The notes under the pieces are model-generated. The model made no database searches. It was not told where the DNA came from and saw nothing but the letters and a program-made list of their open reading frames with translations. Positions 6,137 through 13,691 of a stretch of DNA of 22,898 nucleotides are shown one piece after another. The DNA comes from Lachnospiraceae bacterium (GTDB taxonomy: Bacteria; Bacillota; Clostridia; Lachnospirales; Lachnospiraceae), in assembly GCA_009774345.1 (NCBI GenBank), contig VSNR01000059.1, forward strand, positions 1 through 22,898, given 5' to 3'. The position numbers were made by a program, and so were the translations under genes. Each line of letters opens with the position of its first letter. Positions within the stretch are counted from its first letter, which is position 1.

Positions 6137-6700
6137 TTAATTTTCGTTTTTTTCAATTTGCCGGTAAATAGTCAACTCCTTCTGATAAGCTTCCGTCTTA
6201 TCATAACCGCAGGAGAACATTTCCGGGCAGAATCCTCTGTAAATACACTCCCGCACCATACAGCTTGCAAGCTCTGGCTCGGTCTTTGCCACTTCCTCTT
6301 TGACGAGCTGCCACGCCTCCCGCGTCTCAGGACTCGCACAGTTACACAGGCGCTTGCGGCTGATATTGATCAGCGCCTGCGCGTCCGCCTCACATGCATG
6401 GTTAACCAAAGCGCCCTGCGGCAACGCATCCCGGTTTGTACCTGTACGGTCACTGCGCTGTGTGGATACCCAGTGCTCTATTCCTATTTTATGCCGCACC
6501 ATATGTACACTTACCCAAGATTTTAAATCCTTCCAGCGCCAGTAAAATTTCATGCGCCTGATGGGCGAATGTTCCGACAGAATCAGCTTCCGTTTCCAGA
6601 CCGAATCAGGATATTTTCCGGTGGTCTTGTTGATTGTATTCATGGCAGCATCCTTGATATCCTGCCAGTTGTCCTCGTGTTTAAATTGATCTATGTGCAT
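6137..6700 (-). CDS. ThyX-like flavin-dependent thymidylate synthase family protein (variant motif)
   Basis: A 187-residue protein resembling flavin-dependent thymidylate synthase, which methylates dUMP using a folate carbon and FAD. The ThyX layout is visible in LILSEHSPIRRMKFYWRW, matching the EH-S region, and VSVHMVRHKIGIEHWVSTQR. The latter gives RHK-x7-S (69-79) in place of the signature RHR-x7-S. The protein is shorter than usual (about 210-250) and rich in cysteine near the C-terminus: C147, C152, C158 and C164, in a region containing RGFCPE. The ATG at 6700 follows GAGGAG by a normal distance. It is the last gene of the long minus-strand group. It may be a functional divergent ThyX or a family member with another substrate; the sequence does not decide. 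Confidence 0.65.
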   Translation of the reverse strand: MHIDQFKHEDNWQDIKDAAMNTINKTTGKYPDSVWKRKLILSEHSPIRRMKFYWRWKDLKSWVSVHMVRHKIGIEHWVSTQRSDRTGTNRDALPQGALVNHACEADAQALINISRKRLCNCASPETREAWQLVKEEVAKTEPELASCMVRECIYRGFCPEMFSCGYDKTEAYQKELTIYRQIEKNEN

Positions 6701-6713
6701 ATTCTACTCCTCA

Positions 6714-7145
6714 TTATTCCCGAACTTTCTTTGCCTCTGACAATCTCTTAACAGTTCCCTCCATCTGCGTCCTCTCAGAAGAAAGCTCCTTGATGAGCTG
6801 ATACAGCGTCCAGTTGATATTTTTGGGTGTTGTGACTGCCTTGAGGCTGATTGGCGGAACCCCTACATTTTTATAAGAAAGCATAAACTCATCTAAACTT
6901 TTGTTTGGAACTCCCGAAAAGATCACAATCTCCGGCATACAGAAGATCACGGGCGGTTTCTCAATCTGTGTCAAATCCAGCGGTGCGACGTTCTTTAAAC
7001 CAGCTAGTTTTCCAACCTGCGTATTGAGATCTGACGGCTTTAACTGTTTCGTTTCTATCGACATGCTCATGCCAATGACTTCGATCTGTATCTTCTTTTT
7101 TTCCTCCTGCACATAATATAAAATCATTCCCTTTTTTTCTTCCAT
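6714..7145 (-). CDS. DUF3783-type protein of unknown function
   Basis: A 143-residue soluble protein. The region from about 68 to 125 (VIFCMPEIVIFSGVPNKSLDEFM, then LKAVTTPKNINWTLYQLIKEL) fits the DUF3783 pattern of clostridia, with the conserved 'T-x-x-N-INW' near the end. An N-terminal domain of about 60 residues precedes it, and a charged C-terminus (EGTVKRLSEAKKVRE) ends it. The ATG at 7145 is chosen because AGAAGG lies 7 bases before it; ATGs at 7166 and 7151 have poor or no ribosome binding sites. It lies between the CsoR-type gene and the ThyX-like gene. No function is known. Confidence 0.7.
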   Translation of the reverse strand: MEEKKGMILYYVQEEKKKIQIEVIGMSMSIETKQLKPSDLNTQVGKLAGLKNVAPLDLTQIEKPPVIFCMPEIVIFSGVPNKSLDEFMLSYKNVGVPPISLKAVTTPKNINWTLYQLIKELSSERTQMEGTVKRLSEAKKVRE

Positions 7146-7168
7146 ATTCATACCTTCTTTTTTCATTT

Positions 7169-7495
7169 TTATAAAAATTTGTCGATCGCCTTTTTGAGTT
7201 CCTCGATCGCTTCTGTGTCATTCTCCCGCACTGCATCGACAATGCAGTGGTCAATGTGGTCTTTTAAAATGACCCGGCTCACACCGCCGATCGCAGACTT
7301 GACTGCCGCTAACTGTATCAGTACCTCGCTGCAATCCCTGCCGTTTTCCACCATTGTTTTCACGGCTTCCATATGACCTATGATCTTGGACATTCTGTTT
7401 AGGACTGCTTTGGTCTGCTGATGTGAATGTGTGTGCGTGTGTGCGTGTTCTATTCCCAATTCGTGCATTTTTTCATGTGTCAGTTCTTTTTCCAT
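7169..7495 (-). CDS. CsoR/RcnR-family metal-sensing repressor (Cys-His-Cys type)
   Basis: A 108-residue all-helical DNA-binding repressor. Cys55, His80 and Cys84 are spaced exactly as Cys36-His61-Cys65 of copper-sensing CsoR, which points to Cu(I). The N-terminal extension is rich in histidine (HAHTHTHSH, 17-25) and may add metal binding. The ATG at 7495 is chosen because GGGAG lies 6 bases before it; an earlier in-frame ATG at 7540 would overlap hemW and has no good site. Family members normally regulate an adjacent copper exporter or chaperone, but none is in the window, so the target may be distant or its own operon. Confidence 0.85.
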   Translation of the reverse strand: MEKELTHEKMHELGIEHAHTHTHSHQQTKAVLNRMSKIIGHMEAVKTMVENGRDCSEVLIQLAAVKSAIGGVSRVILKDHIDHCIVDAVRENDTEAIEELKKAIDKFL

Positions 7496-7536
7496 TTTCA
7501 TCTCCCATTCCCAAAGCCTGTGAATCCTATAAAAAA

Positions 7537-8712
7537 TCATACAAAATCAGATAATATCGTATTGCTGACATCAATACCTGCATCTGTCAGCATGACCATA
7601 TCGTCCTCCTGTGCCATCATTCCCATCTGTGTCCACTTCTGAAGCGCAGTCCCATAGATCTCATCCATATCCTCCGCAAAGCTGTCAGCAAACTCCCGCT
7701 TCGAGACGCCGCCCATCATGCGCAGTCCCAGAAACATAAATTCCGCCATCTGTTCCATGACAGAAAGTTTGACCGCAGACTCCTTCACGCTCTCGCCGGC
7801 ACTGCTGCCATACCGCTTTCGGTTCTGTTCCTGAAACACCGAGAGATACCGCTTCATATTTTTTGTATTTTCCCACCGCCTGTCTCCCACCGTGGAGCTG
7901 GCGCCAAGTCCAAATCCAACAAAATCCGCCGTATGCCAGACACCCCGCTGCCAGTAGATGCTGTTATGCCTGCACGCATAACCGGGCTTTGCATAGTTTG
8001 AGATCTCATAGCGGTGATAGCCCTGTTGTGCCAGCAGCCGCTTTGTCTCCTCATACATCTGCCTGTCCTCGTCCTCCTCAGGCACAGGCGCCCATGCATC
8101 GAGATGCTCATATAACGGCGTCCCTTCTTCTATGATCAGGCTGTATGCTGATACGTGCTCCGGCTGTAACGCTGCCACCTTTTCAAGCGTCCGAACCCAG
8201 TGCTCCATATGCTGCCCCGGCAGCGCTGACATCAGATCTATATTGATGTTCGAAAAACCTGTTTCTCTTGCCTGATGGTAGGTGCGCAGAAAATCTTCAT
8301 ACGTATGAATGCGCCCCAGCATTTTCAGCTCGGCATTATCTGCGGACTGCAGGCCGATGCTCAGCCTGTTGATGCCCGCCCTTTTTAATTTCAGAAGCTT
8401 ATCTTGGTCTGCGGTTCCCGGATTCATCTCCAATGTAATTTCTGCATCTGCATCAATCTGATACTGTAATCTCAGACAATCTAAGATTGCTGTGATTTCC
8501 TCCGCCTCCAGAACAGAGGGTGTGCCGCCGCCAAAAAAGATGGTCTTGACCACTGCATCTGTATACTGTGCGGATTCCCAGACAAGCTCCCTTAACAACG
8601 CCGCCACATACTCCTGCTGCCGCTGTCTTGTCGCTGGCCCAGAGAGGAAATCGCAATAGACACATTTCCGCACACAGAAAGGAATATGAATGTACAGTCC
8701 TATTGAACGCAT
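7537..8712 (-). CDS. hemW: HemW-like radical SAM protein (heme chaperone / HemN-like)
   Basis: A 391-residue radical SAM protein. The cluster motif C-x3-C-x2-C (Cys13, Cys17, Cys20, in FCVRKCVYCDF) and the glycine-rich FFGGGTPS (59-66) are clear. The C-x3-C-x2-C-x-F form fits HemW rather than true coproporphyrinogen dehydrogenase HemN, which has a further cysteine after the motif. HemW homologues bind heme and have been linked to heme insertion. The gene lies 20 bases after lepA, an arrangement common in Firmicutes. Length and C-terminal domain look complete. Confidence 0.9.
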   Translation of the reverse strand: MRSIGLYIHIPFCVRKCVYCDFLSGPATRQRQQEYVAALLRELVWESAQYTDAVVKTIFFGGGTPSVLEAEEITAILDCLRLQYQIDADAEITLEMNPGTADQDKLLKLKRAGINRLSIGLQSADNAELKMLGRIHTYEDFLRTYHQARETGFSNINIDLMSALPGQHMEHWVRTLEKVAALQPEHVSAYSLIIEEGTPLYEHLDAWAPVPEEDEDRQMYEETKRLLAQQGYHRYEISNYAKPGYACRHNSIYWQRGVWHTADFVGFGLGASSTVGDRRWENTKNMKRYLSVFQEQNRKRYGSSAGESVKESAVKLSVMEQMAEFMFLGLRMMGGVSKREFADSFAEDMDEIYGTALQKWTQMGMMAQEDDMVMLTDAGIDVSNTILSDFV

Positions 8713-8732
8713 TGTATTCTTACCTCTGCAAA

Positions 8733-10550
8733 TTACTTTGAATCATCCAGCTTGAGCACGGACATAAACGCTTTCTGCGGAATCTCGACATTGCCAACCT
8801 GCCGCATGCGCTTCTTGCCTTCCTTCTGCTTCTCCAACAGCTTCTTTTTGCGCGTGATATCACCGCCGTAGCACTTTGCCAGAACATCTTTTCGCATCGC
8901 CTTCACCGTCTCCCGCGCAATGACCTTGCCGCCCACTGCCGCCTGTATCGGAATCTCGAACAGATGCCGCGGTATCTCATCCTTGAGCTTCTCGCACATG
9001 CGTCTTCCCCGGTCGTAAGCAGACTGTTTGTGTACAATAAAGGACAGGGCATCCACCTCTTCTTTATTGATGAGAATATCGAGCTTGACAAGCTCAGACT
9101 GCTCATAGCCTTTGATATCATAGTCAAAGGATGCATATCCTCTCGAGCGTGACTTGAGTGCGTCAAAAAAGTCATAGATAATCTCATTTAAAGGAAGCTC
9201 ATACCGCAGCAGCGCCCTTGTTTCCTCCACATACTCCATGCCAAGATACCGCCCGCGCCGCTCTTGGCAAAGCTCCATAATCGAGCCGATAAATTCCGTC
9301 GTGACCATGATTTCTGCTGTGACAATCGGCTCCTCCATATAGTCAATCTCCGAAGGGTCTGGCAGGTTTGACGGATTGGTCAGCTCAATCATCTCGCCGT
9401 TTGTCTTGTACACCTTATAGACAACGCCCGGCGCCGTCGTCACAAGGTCAAGATTGTACTCGCGCTCGAGACGTTCCTGTATGATCTCAAGGTGCAGCAG
9501 CCCTAAAAATCCGCACCGGAAGCCAAACCCCAGCGCAATTGAAGTCTCCGGTTCATAGAACAAGGAGGCGTCATTTAACTGCAATTTTTCGAGTGCATCT
9601 CTCAGATCAGGATACTTCGCGCCGTCTGCGGGATATAGTCCGCAGTATACCATAGACAGCACTTTCTTATAGCCCGGCAGCGGCTCTTTGCAGGGATTTT
9701 GCGCATCCGTAACCGTATCGCCGACTGCGGTGTCCTTCACATTCTTAATAGAAGCGGTCAGATACCCCACCATCCCGGCGGAGAGCTCCTCGCATGGAAT
9801 AAACTGTCCTGCGCCAAAATATCCCACCTCCACAACATCCGCCTGCGCGCCGGTCGCCATCATTTTGATTTTGGTTCCCTTGGAAACCCTGCCTTCCATG
9901 ATGCGGCAGAACACAATGACTCCTTTATAAGAGTCATAGACAGAATCAAATATGAGTGCCTGCAATGGATTGTCCGCGCTGCCCTTGGGCGCTGGAATCT
10001 TCGCAATGATTGCTTCCAGAACATCCTCTATCCCCACACCATTCTTCGCAGAGATCAGCGGCGCATCCTGCGCCTCTATGCCGATGACATCCTCAATCTC
10101 ATTTTTCACCCAGTCAGGACGCGCACTTGGCAGGTCAATCTTGTTGATGACTGGAAATACATCCAGATCGTGGTCCAGTGCGAGATACACGTTTGCCAGC
10201 GTCTGCGCCTCAATCCCCTGTGCTGCATCCACGACGAGAATTGCGCCGTCACAGGCTGCCAGCGCGCGGCTCACTTCATAATTAAAGTCTACATGCCCCG
10301 GCGTGTCGATCAGATTCAAAATATACTCGTTTCCATCCTGCGCCTTGTATACCGTGCGGACTGTCTGCGCCTTGATCGTAATGCCCCGCTCGCGCTCCAA
10401 ATCCATGTTGTCAAGAATCTGGTCCTGCATCTCACGGCTGGTCAAAAGCCCTGTCTTTTCTATAATTCTGTCTGCAAGCGTGGATTTGCCGTGATCAATG
10501 TGTGCCACAATGCAGAAATTTCTGATTTTACTTTGATCTATCGTTGACAT
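8733..10550 (-). CDS. lepA: Elongation factor 4 (LepA), ribosome back-translocase GTPase
   Basis: A 605-residue translational GTPase. The GTP-binding motifs are present in order: AHIDHGKST (16-24), DTPGH near 82 and NKID near 137. The EF-G-like domains follow, and the C-terminal domain specific to LepA ends with CYGGDITRKKKLLEKQKEGKKRM. LepA binds stalled or mistranslocated ribosomes in the cytoplasm and eases recovery under ionic stress. The gene starts 5 bases after the polyamine transporter's binding-protein gene and ends 20 bases before hemW, so it is probably in the same transcript as both. Nothing unusual is seen in the protein. Confidence 0.97.
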   Translation of the reverse strand: MSTIDQSKIRNFCIVAHIDHGKSTLADRIIEKTGLLTSREMQDQILDNMDLERERGITIKAQTVRTVYKAQDGNEYILNLIDTPGHVDFNYEVSRALAACDGAILVVDAAQGIEAQTLANVYLALDHDLDVFPVINKIDLPSARPDWVKNEIEDVIGIEAQDAPLISAKNGVGIEDVLEAIIAKIPAPKGSADNPLQALIFDSVYDSYKGVIVFCRIMEGRVSKGTKIKMMATGAQADVVEVGYFGAGQFIPCEELSAGMVGYLTASIKNVKDTAVGDTVTDAQNPCKEPLPGYKKVLSMVYCGLYPADGAKYPDLRDALEKLQLNDASLFYEPETSIALGFGFRCGFLGLLHLEIIQERLEREYNLDLVTTAPGVVYKVYKTNGEMIELTNPSNLPDPSEIDYMEEPIVTAEIMVTTEFIGSIMELCQERRGRYLGMEYVEETRALLRYELPLNEIIYDFFDALKSRSRGYASFDYDIKGYEQSELVKLDILINKEEVDALSFIVHKQSAYDRGRRMCEKLKDEIPRHLFEIPIQAAVGGKVIARETVKAMRKDVLAKCYGGDITRKKKLLEKQKEGKKRMRQVGNVEIPQKAFMSVLKLDDSK

Positions 10551-10555
10551 TTTCT

Positions 10556-12040
10556 CTATCTCCTTCTACTCTTTCTAAATCCCACAGATACGATGACAAG
10601 CAGTGCTGCAAGCAGCGCCATCCAGACACCCATCGGCACATCCTCAATGTCAAAGCACCGGACATTGATCCACATCTGATTGATCGCCTTGTTCGCATCT
10701 GCATCAAAATACCGCATAATTGCGGTTCTGTCCATGACATCCTGCGGCGGGTACTGGCTGTACAGCTGCCTGCCCATCTGGCTTGCTGATGATTGCAGGA
10801 TATAGCGCGCATCGCTGTTCTCGCCGCTAAAGAAATATCCTACGGGGTACGCCATCACTTCCTCTTCATCATCAGCGCCGTAACACCATTTCAAATATTC
10901 ATAGACGGTATCATCCTGCGCATTGCCGGCAATCGACGAGGTATAACCAATATAGTACATATTTCTGACCGCATTGTCCGTCCTAGACAAAAAATTGACA
11001 AAAGCTTCCGCTGCATGCTGCCGTTCTGCATCTTCACGAATGCCGTTTTTGAGCATCACCCATCCATCAAACCACAGATTGGTACTCTCCTTAGGCACTG
11101 CAAACCGCAGCTCAAAATCATCTTCGTCCGCCTCATCCATCGCGTATACGGCGTCGCCCGACCACTGGTAATTCGCCACAATTTTGCCTGTGATCATATC
11201 TGCTTTGCCGCTGTCTGTCTCAAGAGAATACACGTTGTCCATCAGTTGATTCAACAGTTCCTGCGCCTGTGCGATCGTCTCCGGGCGCACATCATTCATC
11301 ACATCTGCAAGCCGCTCTGAATAGTCCGGCGACTGGATAAACGCCTCGTCTGTCAGCTCATCCTTCTTCAAAATGCCAAGCGCTGCAAAATAGGAGTCGC
11401 GCACATTATCTTTCAAAGTGATCTGCCTGTTAAATTTGGGATTGCCAAAAATTTCCCATGTGGAAGCCTCCTCCTGTGTCACAAGCGACGGATTGTACAG
11501 TACGCCCGTGATTCCCCACATATAACCTGCGGCATACGTGCTCCATGCCTTGCCTTGAATCTCATTGGATTCCAGCGTATTTTGTATATAAGGAGACACA
11601 TTTCGAATATAATAATTATTGGCATCCTGCACGTCAAAAAAGTGGTCTGAGTAGGGAATCAGCCTGTCCTCTGCGATCAGCTTCATAATCATATACTCCG
11701 ACGGGCACACCAGATCATACGAGTCTCCCATATTCAATTGATTATACAAATCCTCGTTGGTGCCAAAGCAGGAGTATTCTACCCGCACTGTTTTGCCGTA
11801 AGTCTCCTGATACCAGTCCTCGAAATCCTCATACAATGGTTTCTCCCCAAGAATGACAGTGCCATTGTCAAGCTCGATCGCTTCCTCTTTGTCCCACTCG
11901 CCAAGATCAATGTATTCTTCCCAGCTGCACACACGCAGTACGACCGGCTCCTCCTTAGCAGATACAGTCTGCCCTGACACACCGCACAGCCCACACAATA
12001 AAAGCATTCCCACACCAGCAATTTTCCTACTCTTTCTCAT
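10556..12040 (-). CDS. potD: PotD-like polyamine-type ABC transporter substrate-binding protein, C-terminally anchored
   Basis: A 494-residue extracytoplasmic binding protein, larger than typical PotD (about 350). A signal segment (about 8-28) has no proper lipobox. The binding-protein core begins near 33 (VVLRVCSWEEYID) and includes YDLVCPSEYMIMKLI, WGITGVLYNP and NYQWSGDAVYAMDEA, the last two near family ligand-contact regions. A single hydrophobic helix (about 470-487), followed by RKSRRR, ends the protein and would hold it to the membrane outer face. The ATG at 12040 follows AGGAG; an earlier ATG at 12073 would overlap potC further. It overlaps potC by 14 bases. Spermidine or putrescine is the expected ligand from the neighbours, but the specificity is not proven. 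Confidence 0.87.
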   Translation of the reverse strand: MRKSRKIAGVGMLLLCGLCGVSGQTVSAKEEPVVLRVCSWEEYIDLGEWDKEEAIELDNGTVILGEKPLYEDFEDWYQETYGKTVRVEYSCFGTNEDLYNQLNMGDSYDLVCPSEYMIMKLIAEDRLIPYSDHFFDVQDANNYYIRNVSPYIQNTLESNEIQGKAWSTYAAGYMWGITGVLYNPSLVTQEEASTWEIFGNPKFNRQITLKDNVRDSYFAALGILKKDELTDEAFIQSPDYSERLADVMNDVRPETIAQAQELLNQLMDNVYSLETDSGKADMITGKIVANYQWSGDAVYAMDEADEDDFELRFAVPKESTNLWFDGWVMLKNGIREDAERQHAAEAFVNFLSRTDNAVRNMYYIGYTSSIAGNAQDDTVYEYLKWCYGADDEEEVMAYPVGYFFSGENSDARYILQSSASQMGRQLYSQYPPQDVMDRTAIMRYFDADANKAINQMWINVRCFDIEDVPMGVWMALLAALLVIVSVGFRKSRRR

Positions 12041-12848
12041 TTCCTGCTCCTGCCCTCTTGCCGTTTTTGCCACTCCTGTTTCCTGTCATATTCATGATAA
12101 ACACCATCAGCACCACCACCACAAAGATAATCGTGGAGAGTGCCCACAGCGCAGTCTTGATCTCTGTCTGGGACCCTCTTGTCGCATTCACCACATAGGT
12201 GCTGATGGTATCAAATGTCGCAGGCTTTGTATAGCTTGTGATAAAATAATCATCCAAGGAGAGCGTCACTGCCAGCGCAAAGCCAGAGACCACCCCCGGA
12301 AAAATCTGTGGCAGCACTACACGCCGCAGCGCTACCGCAGGCGACGCCCCCAAATCCAGCGCCGCCTCATATAAGCTGTTGTCCATCTGCTTTAGCCTGG
12401 GCACCACAGACAAATACACAAAAGGCGCCTCCAGCACCACATGCCCTATCAATAGCGAGATAAAGCTGCCCTTATCGACGCCGCATACCCCAATCAGCAG
12501 AATACACAGCGAAAATGCAGTCACCACCTCCGCATTGACGACGGGCACCTGATTCAGCGCCCCCACTACCGCATTCCCAAACCGCCCGGAATAAAAGACG
12601 CCCACGGCGCCGAGCGTGCCAAGCACGGTTGAGACAAAAGCCGAACCAACCGCAAGCAGGAGGGTGCCTGCAATCATTGCCCGCAAATCAGGCTTTGTGA
12701 ACAGCGTCTCGTAATTTTTGAATGTAAAACCATGAATTGCCCCAATATTCGCAGAATCTGTAAAGCTGTACACTGCCAGCACAAAGATCGGCAGATACAG
12801 CAAAAGAATCATCAGTGCCAGAAATGCCCTGCCAAAAACTTTTTTCAT
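12027..12848 (-). CDS. potC: Polyamine-type ABC transporter permease (PotC)
   Basis: A 273-residue membrane permease with about six hydrophobic helices. The cytoplasmic EAA loop (EAALDLGASPAVALRRVVLP), which contacts the ATPase, is clear. The N-terminus LMILLLYLPIFVLAVYSFTDS and the FALAVTLSLDDYFITSY region are characteristic of PotC rather than PotB. The start overlaps the end of potB by 4 bases (ATGA), and the end overlaps potD. It would form the translocation channel with PotB. Confidence 0.93.
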   Translation of the reverse strand: MKKVFGRAFLALMILLLYLPIFVLAVYSFTDSANIGAIHGFTFKNYETLFTKPDLRAMIAGTLLLAVGSAFVSTVLGTLGAVGVFYSGRFGNAVVGALNQVPVVNAEVVTAFSLCILLIGVCGVDKGSFISLLIGHVVLEAPFVYLSVVPRLKQMDNSLYEAALDLGASPAVALRRVVLPQIFPGVVSGFALAVTLSLDDYFITSYTKPATFDTISTYVVNATRGSQTEIKTALWALSTIIFVVVVLMVFIMNMTGNRSGKNGKRAGAGNEKE

Positions 12849-13648
12849 GAGCCTAGTACCCCTCCTCTGCTGCTGCCGGCATCCTCGTCCGCATAGCGGT
12901 TTGTAAACAGCGTAAACAACAAGATAATCACCAGCAGAATCAATGCAATCATCGAGCCGTTATGCCAGTCATACGCACTGAAATATGCCCCGATCAGACT
13001 TCCCATAATGTACGTGCTGTTGTAGAGCATATCCAGCACGACATAGTTTGTCATCGACGGCAGAAACACCATCACAATGCCGCTGATAATCCCCGGAACT
13101 GACAGCGGAAACGTCACCTTCATAAAGGTCTCGAGCGTGTCTGCGCCAAGATCTGCCGCTGCTTCCAGCAGGCTGTTGTCCAGCTTTAACAGCGTCGTGT
13201 AGATCGGCAGAATCATAAACGGCAAAAAATCATAGGTCATGCCAATCAGCGTATTCAAAAAGGGATGGTATGCAAGATTTCCCTCGATCACCGTCAGTAT
13301 TTCCTTGAGCGCGGTGATTCGAAGGGTAAAATTAATCCACATCGGCATCACAAAGACCATGAGCACCACGGACTTGTGTTTCATCTTGCTGCGCGCCAGA
13401 ATATACGCGATCGGATATGCCAGCAGCAGGCAGGCGCAGGTCGTAGACACCGCGATGCCAAGGCTGTAGGCAAGGGTGCCGATCGTGTTTGGACTCGAAA
13501 AAAATCCTGTCAGATTCTCAAGCGTGGGTTTTCCCTCCCCGTTTGTAAATGCATAGTATATAATCACCACCAGAGGCGCCAGCACAAAGCACACCAGAAA
13601 AAGACCATATGGTATGCAGAGATGTGACCTTTGAAAATTTTTATTCAT
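12845..13648 (-). CDS. potB: Polyamine-type ABC transporter permease (PotB)
   Basis: A 267-residue permease with about six hydrophobic helices and the EAA loop EAAADLGADTLETFMKVTFP. The N-terminus has the PotB pattern (LCIPYGLFLVCFVLAPLVVI), and SVPGIISGIVMVFLPSMTNYVV is the usual conserved late segment. GAGGAGGA lies 6 bases before the ATG. It starts 43 bases after potA and overlaps potC by 4 bases. It pairs with PotC to form the membrane channel. Confidence 0.93.
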   Translation of the reverse strand: MNKNFQRSHLCIPYGLFLVCFVLAPLVVIIYYAFTNGEGKPTLENLTGFFSSPNTIGTLAYSLGIAVSTTCACLLLAYPIAYILARSKMKHKSVVLMVFVMPMWINFTLRITALKEILTVIEGNLAYHPFLNTLIGMTYDFLPFMILPIYTTLLKLDNSLLEAAADLGADTLETFMKVTFPLSVPGIISGIVMVFLPSMTNYVVLDMLYNSTYIMGSLIGAYFSAYDWHNGSMIALILLVIILLFTLFTNRYADEDAGSSRGGVLGS

Positions 13649-13691
13649 CTGTCCTCCTCCTCGTATAAAAAATACTTTGTATAAGAAACAC

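Noticed and set aside
7496..7540. Earlier start for the CsoR-type gene
   Set aside because: It would overlap hemW and adds residues (MIFYRIHRLW) without family similarity. The start at 7495 has GGGAG at a good distance.
9699..10547. 282-codon open frame on the plus strand opposite lepA
   Set aside because: It mirrors the codon structure of a highly conserved gene and has an implausible, His/Arg-rich composition with no family pattern.
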